This document shows positions 54,546 through 63,411 of a DNA stretch of 64,000 nt, piece by piece. The notes beneath the pieces were generated by a model. That model was not told where the DNA came from. It saw nothing but the letters and a program-made list of their open reading frames with translations, and searched no databases. The number at the start of each line of letters is the position of its first letter. The first letter of the stretch is position 1. The translations under genes and the position numbers were made by a program. The DNA is from Planctomycetaceae bacterium (GTDB lineage: Bacteria > Planctomycetota > Planctomycetia > Pirellulales > Pirellulaceae), in NCBI GenBank assembly GCA_020638975.1, contig JACKHN010000002.1, positions 503,832-567,831 of the forward strand, read 5' to 3'.

Positions 54546-55592
54546 TTAACTCACCAGTTCGCCGATGTCGGCTCGCAGTCCCTGCAAGTGCGGTTTGTCG
54601 AGGATCTTGAATGGCGATGCGACGCTCTCCCATCGCTCGCCTTGCTGTTGCACGTATCGATTCGCGATCGGTCCCAATCGATTGGCGGCGAGTTGCAAAT
54701 AGCTGATTCGTTCCGGTGCAATTCCCATCATGCGGCACAGCGTGGCATCAACAGCCGGCAGGCTCGTTCCCATTGCCAGCAGGCCCATGTGTTTGCGACT
54801 GCCTAGGATCGGACCGTCTCCTTCCATGCAATCGATGCCATCGACGACCGTGATGGTTTTCGGAAGCGAGGCGTTGATATCGAACACCGTTTCGGGGATG
54901 CCAGCGTGGTGCAGCACGTTCTTCGGCCAGCCGTATTTGATTCCTGGTATGACGCCGTACAGGTTCTTCATCGAAGCAGTGACGCCAACCCAGTGATGCG
55001 TTTTCATTTTGGGCATCGAAACGACAAGATCCGCTTCGACGACCGAACGTGGAAAGTAGAAACCGTCCAACGCACTCGCGCGGCCTCGATTCTTCACCCA
55101 CGCCACTTCTTCATAGTTCAAGTCGGCGAATGGCAACTTCGCCGCATCGAGTGCTGCTTGCACGCCGGATTCAACGAGCGCCATCTCCGTATCACGAACA
55201 TGTCCCGGACCCTCACCAACCGTAACCGTCGCGCCCCATCCGCGAAACGCTTCGGCGGTCGCGATGATCACGGCGGGATGTGTCGTCATATGGGGAATGT
55301 CGCGAGTTGGCTCGACCAAGTTCGGCTTCAGCAACACACGTTTGCCGCGCAATCCTTGCGGTTCAAGTCCGCACGCGATCAAGCCGTCTTCGATCGTGCG
55401 ACGGATAGGGCCGTCGTAAGCCTGATGCCGTGCGACAAACACGGAAGCTCGCCCACGCAGTGCGTCGCGAACGATCGGGTAACCGATCAGTCCTGCTGCG
55501 GCCAGCGATCCACCCAGCAGTAACGCTCGGCGATCCATCGCGTTGTTCGCGGAGTCAGCTGGCGGAGTCGCTGTTTTTGTGGACAGTTTCAT
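54546..55592 (-). CDS. DUF362 domain-containing protein, exported
   Basis: A 348-residue protein. DRRALLLGGSLAAAGLIGYP (about 20-39) is a Tat-like signal. The DUF362 core begins RGKRVLLKPNLVEPTRDI at about 80 and includes THPAVIIATAEAFRGWGATVTVGEGPG and ADLVVSMPKMKTHHWVGVTASMKNLYGVIPG, the family's strongest block. Cys-rich ferredoxin modules found in some members are absent. Function is unknown; some related proteins are Fe-S or nucleotide-linked. I chose the ATG at 55592 because it overlaps the stop of the upstream gene (ATGA). Confidence 0.85.
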   Translation of the reverse strand: MKLSTKTATPPADSANNAMDRRALLLGGSLAAAGLIGYPIVRDALRGRASVFVARHQAYDGPIRRTIEDGLIACGLEPQGLRGKRVLLKPNLVEPTRDIPHMTTHPAVIIATAEAFRGWGATVTVGEGPGHVRDTEMALVESGVQAALDAAKLPFADLNYEEVAWVKNRGRASALDGFYFPRSVVEADLVVSMPKMKTHHWVGVTASMKNLYGVIPGIKYGWPKNVLHHAGIPETVFDINASLPKTITVVDGIDCMEGDGPILGSRKHMGLLAMGTSLPAVDATLCRMMGIAPERISYLQLAANRLGPIANRYVQQQGERWESVASPFKILDKPHLQGLRADIGELVS

Positions 55593-56434
55593 AGGATTCC
55601 CTTCGCACAAGAAGCGGCAATTGCGAGCAAAGCCAGTTTGTAAGGTGATCGATCTCGCCGAACGGTCCGACCAAAGGCAGACTCGAGCCACAAGTCGGCC
55701 TCCGTCGGGCGCCGATCGTGAGCCGACAATCCCAACAGACCCCAGCACAACGATGCTGCCGTGGTCTTCGCAGACAGTGAATTCGTTAAGTAGTTCAAGG
55801 ACGGTTCGATTCGCCCGCTGCGGTCCGGCTCGTCGGCCAACGCGAGCATTGCCAGTCCCGTCGGCTGTACATGTGGCAACAACGCTTGGCCAAGTACTTC
55901 GGTGTTCCCATAGTTGCAACCGCCCGACGGAAGCTGGCGATCGACGAGCAGCGTGATCGCTTCGCGAGTACGCGGATGCGAATCATGACCGGTTGCTTTT
56001 AACGATAGTACGTGCAGCGCAGTTGGCTCGACCCAGGAGTGTGTCCCGTCGACCCAGGGCCAAGCGATGAGCTGCGTATCGTGTCCGATATCCTCGGTGG
56101 GCTCAATGCGTTTGCCTTGTGTCGACAATGTCCAGTCAGTAGCAACAGTTATCTGCTTCGCATAGCGATCTGCATCCACCGCGATCCATGCCAGGATTGC
56201 AAGGCTGGTCGGCCAGCAGGGCGTCGTCTCTCCCTCACGAACACCCAGCGAACCGTCTTCGGCCTGGGAAGCGGCAAGCCATTCAGTGGCCTTCCATGCC
56301 GCTGCGTTCTTCCCGTGAGATGCTAGTGCGATTGCAGACAGCGCGGTTGGCTCGGTGGCCGGACGTGCGGCGGGTTGATAGCCACAGCGCGGCGTTTGGC
56401 AAAGATCTTCGATGATTGTGTCGAGCCAACGCAT
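55589..56434 (-). CDS. Terpenoid cyclase/prenyltransferase-like alpha-toroid protein
   Basis: A 281-residue protein built of repeats with the pattern xxPTALxxLAL (TEPTALSAIALASHG, WVEPTALHVLSLKATG, VQPTGLAMLALADEP). Each is followed by a W-x-x-x-x-Q or QLPSGGCNYGN-type turn, as in squalene-hopene cyclase and prenyltransferase (alpha/alpha)6 barrels. It is only about half the length of a full cyclase, lacks a DxDD motif and has no signal peptide I can see. It may be a small toroid with a binding role. It is co-translated with the DUF362 gene. Confidence 0.75.
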   Translation of the reverse strand: MRWLDTIIEDLCQTPRCGYQPAARPATEPTALSAIALASHGKNAAAWKATEWLAASQAEDGSLGVREGETTPCWPTSLAILAWIAVDADRYAKQITVATDWTLSTQGKRIEPTEDIGHDTQLIAWPWVDGTHSWVEPTALHVLSLKATGHDSHPRTREAITLLVDRQLPSGGCNYGNTEVLGQALLPHVQPTGLAMLALADEPDRSGRIEPSLNYLTNSLSAKTTAASLCWGLLGLSAHDRRPTEADLWLESAFGRTVRRDRSPYKLALLAIAASCAKGIL

Positions 56435-57223
56435 TTCGTCGCCTATCGCTACGGTCGGAACATCCGGAAGAACCGGCTTCGCGTCTCCGCACCGATCCCC
56501 AGCAAAGATAGCTCACGCGAACCACCGCCGCACGAAGCACCAGACGAGCAGGTCAGAGTAATCGCGAGCTTCCAAAGTCGTCCAGCGATTCTACGCCCAA
56601 CCGATGATCGAACCTTAAACGCTTGACGGTTTGCTCGCCATTCTGCGATTAACCGCGAGTATTCAGCGTGACTTTCGTCCGAGCTATATGGCCCCAGGTA
56701 ATGATCGCGTCCGTTACTACGTACGACTGCGCGACCGGATGCCTTGTGTAGACAGTACGAAGGTACTCCAGGTTTGCGAGGCGTGGACGGTTCCTTCCAA
56801 ATCTCAAGCTCCGTAACCTACGGAGGAACATACGTTAGAAAACCGCTCTGCCCGCTCCCTGGCAGGTACGCCAAATTAGGCGCTTGTAATAACTTGAATC
56901 TAGTACGCCCGGAGCAACGCTATTCGCAAAAGATCTCTGATTGGACATCCGCCGAAAACCACGATATCCCAGTGCCTTGCGGCGTTCGAGTATCGTTCGC
57001 ATCGATAACCGCAGTAAACCCTTCTCTCCAGCACGCAAGCTCTCTAGGAACGGGGTGGGTCTTGGTCGGAAGGATGACGCCCATCAGGCATTGCGACGGA
57101 TCAGCGCGTACAATAGATCGACCTCGATGTGAACGCGATGGGCGCTGTCGCCTTTCATTACGATCCTTGCCTGCGAAGTTACGACCTGTACGTCTACGAA
57201 CCACGATCGTGAACATTCCGTTG
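56435..57223. other. Gene-poor region before the GC-rich block
   Basis: About 790 bp without a frame I can support on either strand. Open frames present are short or lack recognisable protein character. It lies just before the broken DUF4838 gene and may hold decayed sequence from the same rearrangement. I found no repeat family member here. Confidence 0.4.
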
Positions 57224-57726
57224 ATGAATAGAAACCTCTTGTTGATCCTGGTCCTCTTTTGTCTAGCATCGCCAGCACGAGCGGAGTTCGTGCTGGTCGA
57301 CGTCGGAGCGGGTGTTGAACCAGCGCCGCTGCTTCTCTTTGCCAACGCTCCGCCCAAGACCCGCGATGCTGCTATCGAACTGGCCAACTACATTGAAAAG
57401 ATCTGCGGCGTGCGGTCGAGGTTAATGGACGGCACGCCCAATGATTTGCCGGAGCGAGCCATTTGGGTTGGTTACGAACCGGCGCTCGATTCGCTGTTTC
57501 CGCGAACTGATTTCGACTTTCAGCATCCCGAAGAAATCGTCATTGCAGCGTGGCAACCAAGGCCATGGCAAACTGGGAGGAGATGGAACGCCTCTGCAAA
57601 GAGCACCCCTACGCGATCAACTGGGGCCCCGTCCATCCCGCCACGCCGCGGATGAACGGCCTGCATCGCGATTATCCCGATCCCAAATGGAAACCGAACC
57701 AAGCTAACGACCTGGATCAGAACTGA
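57224..57726 (+). pseudogene. Broken DUF4838-type gene fused to an unrelated tail
   Basis: The first 110 codons (from ATG 57224) encode a signal peptide (LLLILVLFCLASPARA) and a glucuronidase-N-terminal-like domain: ANAPPKTRDAAIELANYIEKI then RAIWVGYEPALDSLF. This mirrors the N-terminus of the intact DUF4838 gene at 59359. Near 57545-57565 the sense changes frame: from ATG 57565 another frame reads ANWEEMERLCKEHPYAINWG to a stop at 57724-57726, which I do not recognise. It looks like two gene remnants joined by deletion. A sequencing frameshift alone would not explain the short length. Confidence 0.7.
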
Positions 57727-57750
57727 GCGTTTGCCAGTACATTTTCAATC

Positions 57751-59241
57751 ATGACTCAAAGAGCAACCACCATGCGAATCCCTCGTCGCTGCATCTTCAC
57801 AAGCCTTTTCCTCGTATTTGTTTCGCTTGGACTTTCCGGCACCGCGATGTCGGACCAGCCGACGTTTCAGGCGGGCGCGGCCACGAGCAACATCACGCCG
57901 CCGATCGCTGCGGATGTCGCGAGCAAGCGGCAGGCGACGCACGTCCACGATGAACTGCATGCCCGCTGCTTGGTGCTCGACGACGGCCAGTCCAAGTTGG
58001 CGCTGGTCGTCTGCGACCTGCGGCACATCTCGGCCGAGGTCGTGGCGGACGCTAAGCAAATCATCGAGCGCTCCACCGGCATTCCGCCGCAGTGTGTACT
58101 CGTCTCGGCGACTCATACCCACACATCAACCGGCGCGAAGCTGGAAGAAGGTGATGGGCAGCCGTATTACGACTACCGCGCGTTTCTCACTCGGCGGATC
58201 GCCGACGGCGTGCAGCGTGCCGTCAATCAGCTCGAACCGGCGCGAATCGGCTGGGGCGTCGCCGAGGAACCGACCCAGGTGTTCAATCGTCGATGGTTCC
58301 TCTTGCCCAGTCGCGGCCCGATCTACGGTGCCCACGACAACATCGAACAGGTCGACACGAACCCTGGCTACCACGGCCTGCTGAGGCCCGCCGGTCCAGT
58401 CGACCCGCAGATCAGGTTCCTTTCGGTTCAGTCGACCGCGGGCAAGCCCATCGCACTGCTTGCTTCCTATGGGTTGCACTACGTGGGAGGTGTGCCGGCG
58501 AATACGATTTCGGCCGATTATTTCGCGATCTTTGCCGACCGCGTGGGCGAACTGCTCGGCGCCGACCGACATCAGGATCCGCCGTTCGTCGGCATCATGG
58601 CCAACGGCACCAGCGGCGACGTGAACAACCTGGCCCGGTATTCCGACGAGGAGTTGGAGAAGCGCGGCCCGCAACCGACAAAGCGGTATCAGCCTTTCGA
58701 AAAAGCCCGCGAAGTGGCGCACCTGTGTGCGGAGAAGGTGATGCAGGTACACAAGTCGCTCGAATGGCACGATCATGTGAAGCTCGCGTCGGTGCAGCGC
58801 ACGCTCACGTTCGAGCGGCGTTACCCGACGAAGGAGGAAGTGGAATGGGCCGAGGCGGTTAAGGCCAAGAAGATCAAACCGATGAGCACCAGTCGATACA
58901 GCACTTACAGCACGGTGCTTGCCTATAACGCGCCGGAGATGCCGCCGACCATCGACGTCGTCGTGCAGACGCACCGTATCGGCGACTTGGCCGTGGCCGC
59001 GATGCCTTTCGAAGTGTTTGCGGAGATCGGACTGGAACTCAAGCAGCGTAGCCCCATCCAGCCGCTGATGAACATCTCCATCGCCAACGGTTCGCACGGT
59101 TACCTGCCGACGCCCGAGCAGCATCGGCTTGGCGGCTACGAAACCTGGATCGGCGTCAACAAGGTTCAGCTCGACGCTTCGGAAAAGATGGTCGACGCCT
59201 TGTTAGAGATGCTCGGCGAGCTGAATACAGAAAGTCGGTGA
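57751..59241 (+). CDS. Neutral/alkaline ceramidase N-terminal domain-like protein, secreted
   Basis: A 496-residue protein with a signal peptide (RRCIFTSLFLVFVSLGLSG). The mature start FQAGAATSNITPPI is the typical opening of the neutral ceramidase-like family. VLVSATHTHTSTGAKLEEG (about 110-128) has the His-x-His zinc motif. The central part has IALLASYGLHYVGGVPANTISADYF and FVGIMANGTSGDVNN with a GxSGD-like nucleophile loop. Ceramidases cleave the amide of ceramide; many planctomycete members have no known substrate. A second ATG at 57772 is equally plausible. First intact gene of the GC-richer block. Confidence 0.85.
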   Translation: MTQRATTMRIPRRCIFTSLFLVFVSLGLSGTAMSDQPTFQAGAATSNITPPIAADVASKRQATHVHDELHARCLVLDDGQSKLALVVCDLRHISAEVVADAKQIIERSTGIPPQCVLVSATHTHTSTGAKLEEGDGQPYYDYRAFLTRRIADGVQRAVNQLEPARIGWGVAEEPTQVFNRRWFLLPSRGPIYGAHDNIEQVDTNPGYHGLLRPAGPVDPQIRFLSVQSTAGKPIALLASYGLHYVGGVPANTISADYFAIFADRVGELLGADRHQDPPFVGIMANGTSGDVNNLARYSDEELEKRGPQPTKRYQPFEKAREVAHLCAEKVMQVHKSLEWHDHVKLASVQRTLTFERRYPTKEEVEWAEAVKAKKIKPMSTSRYSTYSTVLAYNAPEMPPTIDVVVQTHRIGDLAVAAMPFEVFAEIGLELKQRSPIQPLMNISIANGSHGYLPTPEQHRLGGYETWIGVNKVQLDASEKMVDALLEMLGELNTESR

Positions 59242-59358
59242 GCCGCTGGCGCTCACTACGCAACCGCATCGCCTTGAGCCATAGTGGATGACGGATTTGT
59301 AAGCCAGCCAAGAACTTTTCTCGCAGCCTCTTTAAGATCCGAAAGGCTAACTCGCCGG

Positions 59359-61848
59359 ATGACCAAATTACTTTACGCCGTCATCGTCGTTTTCTGGACC
59401 AGCGTGGCCGTGGTTGCGCCAGTGGCTGCCGAAACGTTTCTCGTCAAAGACGGGAAACCTGGCGGCGAGATCGTCATCGCCGATCACGCACCTCGCTCGG
59501 TCCGATTCGCTGCCGAGGAGCTGCAAACATATTTCGAGAAAATCAGCGGGGCGCGGCTCAGGATCGTTACCTCACCGACTGGTGCTGATCCGACATGCAC
59601 AGGGCCGATTCCAATCTACGTTGGCGAAAGCGAGGCGGCGCGGCGGGCGGGGGTGACGGCCGAGGGGCTCGGCCGCGATGCCTTTCGTATGGTTTCCGGT
59701 GCCGATTGGTTGGCGCTGGTGGGCAACGACGTGGAGTTTGTACCCGTCGAGCCGTGGGCGCGGAACCACGGTCAGTGGGCGGCGGAGAAAGAGGCGGAAT
59801 GGAGAAAACTGGCTGGCCACCCATGGGAGAACCCGGTCGGGGCACAGCTCTACAAGGATTACAACAAGCAACTGGACATCTGGAGCTACGACCATCGCGG
59901 GTCGCTGAATGCGGTGTATGCGTTTCTGCGCGAGCTGGGAGTGCGGTGGTATATGCCGGGCGAGCTGGGCGAGATCGTGCCGCAATCGCGCACGATTGCC
60001 TTGCCGAAGATTGATCGAACGGTGACGCCGGCGTATGAGGTGCGTTCGATCAGCCGGCCGATGATCAGTTCCAATGAACTCGACGACGCCTTGTGGTACC
60101 TGCGCATCGGAGCCAACGATCAGTACGGCATCATGCATCACGGGCAACGACATCTGACCGAGCATCCGGAGCAGCGTGCCGCGCACCCTGAGTACTACGC
60201 CATGCTGGCCAACGGGCAGCGCGATAACGAAAGCCAAACTGCCAACGCCTGTCTATCGTCGGAAGGTTTTTTTCAAGAGACGGTCGCTTTCGCGCGGCTG
60301 ATATTCGATCACTACCAGATTCCCATCATTTCGGTCATGCCCCACGACGGATTCAACCATTGTCAATGCGACCAGTGCCGGGATCAGATCACGCTCGACC
60401 GCGGGCCCTCGGGACAGTCTTCCGATTACGTGTGGGATTTTGTGGTGCGAGTGGCCAACGAACTGGCGAAGACGCATCCCGACAAAAAGGTTTTCTGCGG
60501 CGCTTACAGCAGTTACCGGCTACCGCCATTGAAGATCGACAAGCTTCCGGACAACGTCCTGGTGCAAATCACCAACGGCCGCCCGATTCGCGAGTTGGAC
60601 GACGTGATCCATCAGGTCGCGACTGAACTTCGCGGACAATGGCTGGCGAAATCAAACAACCCGCTGTCAGTGACCTTAAACTACACGCCGTTCACCAACC
60701 GCGGCGCCTACCGGCCGCAGTACTGGCCACACGTGGTCGCCCGCGGAATCAAGGCCTCTCACAAAGCCGTCTGGCGCGAAGACGTCTGGCTGTCCAGCGG
60801 CAAAGGCGGGTTGCATTATCCGGGCATGGCGCACCTGAATCCCTACGTCATTTCCCAGTTCTGGTGGGACCCGGACCAGGACGTCGATGCCCTGTTGCAG
60901 GAATACTACCGGCTGTTCTACGGTCCCGCCGCCGAGCCGATGGGTGCGTTCATCGAATATTGCGAACAGCAGTTCGCCAGCCTCGGCTCCAACGCAGAAG
61001 TGATGAAACGCGCGCTCGATCTTTTCGACCAGGCCCAGGCGACCGCGCCACCGGATACGGTTTACAGCCGGCGGATCGCGCTGGTGGACGAATTTCTGCC
61101 GACGCTTCGGAACCGCGCCACGCAAATCGACGTGAAGCGGCCCGAGGGCTTGCCGGAATATCGTGTGATCGACATGGCCAAAGATAAATGGCGCGACGCC
61201 CGCGACACGCTGAAGATGGACGGCAAGCTGGACGAGCCCTTCTGGACCGCTTACCACTATCCGCGCTCTCTGCTGGATGTCGCCACCGGCCAGAAACCGA
61301 AACAGCCGACGCGGTTCATGGCTCGCTGGTGGAACGACAGTCTTTACTTCGGCATTCGCTGTGACTTCGACCAAAACGAACCGCCGATCGTCGGTTCCCA
61401 GCAAGACCGCGACCCGGCGATTTGGCAAGGCGAGCACCTGGAACTGCTGATCGAAACCGACAAGCACTCTTATTACCAGATCGTGGTCAATCCTGCCGGA
61501 GCCCTCATCGACCTGGACCGGGCTGTGAAGTTGCCGCAGGCCTATCAGTGGTCGTCGCAGGCGGAAGTGGCCGCGCATGTGGGCGAGGATTTCTGGTCCG
61601 TCGAGCTGCGCCTGCCGGTCACTTCCTCGGACGAAGATCCGCTGCACCAGATGATCGGCAGCCGGCCGTTCCAGTCCAAGCAGGAATCGCTCGATTCGGG
61701 GAAGGGGACCAGTCTGCCTTGGTATTTCAATCTCTATCGCAAACGGTCCGGCAGCAACGATGTCGAAACGACAGCTTTCTCGCCGCTCGGCCCGGAGGCG
61801 AAATCGTTCCACGTGCCGCTGAAGTTCGCCAGGATCTACGTCCAGTAA
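59359..61848 (+). CDS. DUF4838 protein with C-terminal CBM9-like domain, secreted
   Basis: An 829-residue protein with signal peptide LLYAVIVVFWTSVAVVAPVAA. Residues about 28-125 form the alpha-glucuronidase/GH20-type N-terminal domain (APRSVRFAAEELQTYFEKIS). DUF4838 follows (about 230-560), with FNHCQCDQCRDQITLDRGPSGQSSDYVWDFV in outline, a Cys-rich metal-like motif. The last 210 residues are a CBM9-type sugar-binding module (MDGKLDEPFWTAY, EHLELLIETD, YYQIVVNPAGALIDLD). Probably hydrolyses a uronic-acid glycan outside the cell. ATG 59359 starts the signal peptide; the earlier in-frame codons look untranslated. Confidence 0.85.
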   Translation: MTKLLYAVIVVFWTSVAVVAPVAAETFLVKDGKPGGEIVIADHAPRSVRFAAEELQTYFEKISGARLRIVTSPTGADPTCTGPIPIYVGESEAARRAGVTAEGLGRDAFRMVSGADWLALVGNDVEFVPVEPWARNHGQWAAEKEAEWRKLAGHPWENPVGAQLYKDYNKQLDIWSYDHRGSLNAVYAFLRELGVRWYMPGELGEIVPQSRTIALPKIDRTVTPAYEVRSISRPMISSNELDDALWYLRIGANDQYGIMHHGQRHLTEHPEQRAAHPEYYAMLANGQRDNESQTANACLSSEGFFQETVAFARLIFDHYQIPIISVMPHDGFNHCQCDQCRDQITLDRGPSGQSSDYVWDFVVRVANELAKTHPDKKVFCGAYSSYRLPPLKIDKLPDNVLVQITNGRPIRELDDVIHQVATELRGQWLAKSNNPLSVTLNYTPFTNRGAYRPQYWPHVVARGIKASHKAVWREDVWLSSGKGGLHYPGMAHLNPYVISQFWWDPDQDVDALLQEYYRLFYGPAAEPMGAFIEYCEQQFASLGSNAEVMKRALDLFDQAQATAPPDTVYSRRIALVDEFLPTLRNRATQIDVKRPEGLPEYRVIDMAKDKWRDARDTLKMDGKLDEPFWTAYHYPRSLLDVATGQKPKQPTRFMARWWNDSLYFGIRCDFDQNEPPIVGSQQDRDPAIWQGEHLELLIETDKHSYYQIVVNPAGALIDLDRAVKLPQAYQWSSQAEVAAHVGEDFWSVELRLPVTSSDEDPLHQMIGSRPFQSKQESLDSGKGTSLPWYFNLYRKRSGSNDVETTAFSPLGPEAKSFHVPLKFARIYVQ

Positions 61849-61864
61849 ATGGAAAGGCATCCGA

Positions 61865-63010
61865 ATGAAACGGCTCGGCGCAACTCTTGTTCTGATGCTC
61901 GTCTTTCCGTTGCGTGCGTGGAGTGAGAAAGAACTTGGTCCGGATATTGCCCTCGAACCGGCCCACGTCATCGTTAACCCGTGGCGATTCCACATTCCAC
62001 CAACGAAACGCCAAGGCGTGCCAGGCATCGAACGCACTGCGAAGGGACGACTCTGGGTGATTCACGGCCGCGACGTCGAAAGCCCGCGCAACTACTAGGT
62101 GCTCATCCGCAGCGACAGCAACGACCGTCGCTGGTCAGACCCAAAGCTGATGATCCTGCCGCGGGAAGGCGTGCGGGCCATGTCGGCCGCCATCTGGATC
62201 GACCCGCTCGGACGCATGTGGGTGTTCTGGGGACAGAGCTTCGGCCAGCAGGATGGCCGCTACGGCATCTGGGCGATTACGACCGACAATCCCGATGCCG
62301 ACAATCCGCAATGGTCTGAGCCCCGGCGCATCGGCGACGGAATCATGTTGAATAAGCCGACGGTTCTGTCCAGCGGCGACTGGTTGTTCGTCTCGTCCGT
62401 GTGGAAGGCGGACAACAGCATCACAGTTTACGCAACGATCGATCAGGGAAAGACCTTCCAGCTTCGCGGTACAGCCAACGTGCTTCCGCCGGAAACGCGT
62501 GGCCCGGACGAGCCGATGATTGTCGAACGCAAGGACGGTTCACTGTGGATGCTGGTGCGGCGGCGAGGAATCGCGGAGACCGTCTCGCACGATGGCGGCA
62601 AGACATGGTCACCCGTGAAGCCGACATCGCTGCCTCACCCCACGGCGCGTTTCTTCCTGCGCCGGCTAAATTCCGGCGCATTGCTGCTGGTCAAACACGG
62701 CCCACTCGATGAACGCACGGGCCGCGAAAAACTGATGGCGTTCGTGTCCGATGACGACGGTCGAACCTGGCAAGGCAGCTTGATGCTCGACGTGCGCGAA
62801 AAGGTCACCTATCCCGACGGGGTGCAAGCTCCTGACGGAACGATTTACATTGTCTACGACTACCGGCGCACGCCAAACGGCGAAGTGCTGATGGCGACGT
62901 TCGCCGAAGATGATGTCCGCGCCGGCAAACCTGTCAGCGACAAGATCCGGCTGCGCGGCGAAGTGGCACGACTTCCGGTTGAAGAGTCAACACCTCAACC
63001 CAAAGATTGA
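61865..63010 (+). pseudogene. Sialidase-like (BNR/Asp-box) gene interrupted by an in-frame TAG
   Basis: The frame starts at 61865 with a signal peptide (MKRLGATLVLMLVFPLRAWS) and runs 77 codons to TAG at 62096-62098. The same frame then continues for 303 codons to 63010 without another stop. Protein similarity to a sialidase beta-propeller spans the stop: SDSNDRRWSDPK just after it, then Asp-boxes SHDGGKTWSPV and SDDDGRTWQGS. A TGG to TAG change (Trp to stop) would explain it. It may be a recent pseudogene, a read-through gene or a sequence error. It is 16 bases downstream of the DUF4838-CBM9 gene. Confidence 0.7.
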
Positions 63011-63034
63011 CAGAACCTCGATCGACCGGGGAAC

Positions 63035-63229
63035 TTGTTCGTTACAAATACGAAACGCTTGAGCGGTTGGCTGATGGTGACTTCGGTTTGTCTGCTGGGT
63101 GCCGCAGCGCTGAGCACGGTGCGGTTGGTATTTTCGTCCCGCCGTGCGACACTTACGCAAATCAACTCAAACCTAGTTGAGATATCCGAACAGTTGAAAC
63201 ACATGCAACACGTTCCGCCGAATGAATGA
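63035..63229 (+). CDS. Possible small membrane protein, unknown function
   Basis: A 64-residue reading frame starting with TTG, with GGGGA four bases upstream. It has one hydrophobic helix (about 10-28; LSGWLMVTSVCLLGAAALS) followed by a charged helical tail (TQINSNLVEISEQLKHMQ). The single helix plus amphipathic tail suggests a small anchored protein. The evidence is weak: no family and a non-ATG start. It follows the sialidase-like gene by 24 bases. Confidence 0.35.
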   Translation: MFVTNTKRLSGWLMVTSVCLLGAAALSTVRLVFSSRRATLTQINSNLVEISEQLKHMQHVPPNE

Positions 63230-63411
63230 CTACCCAGTTGGTGTTGTGCTCTTTGATCGCCTTCGTGTCCGATTCTCCGCGAAAATGCACAGAACCGTGC
63301 GCTAACGCTCAACGGCTGATGTGCACATTGTGAAAAACCGTTTCGCCCTGGACCGTCGCAGGCGGAAACCCTGCAGTTGAACCGAACGCTGAAGAATCAA
63401 AAACAACTGGT

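Noticed and set aside
56744..57223. Upstream extension of the broken DUF4838 frame by 160 codons
   Set aside because: The extension has no domain character, and a clean signal peptide starts at 57224.
58126..59124. Minus-strand frame of 332 codons over the ceramidase-like gene
   Set aside because: High-GC DNA keeps antisense frames open; this one is Arg/Leu/His-rich with no domain, while the plus strand has clear family motifs.
60676..62037. Minus-strand frame of 453 codons over the DUF4838 and sialidase-like genes
   Set aside because: It spans two recognised genes on the opposite strand and has shadow-type composition.
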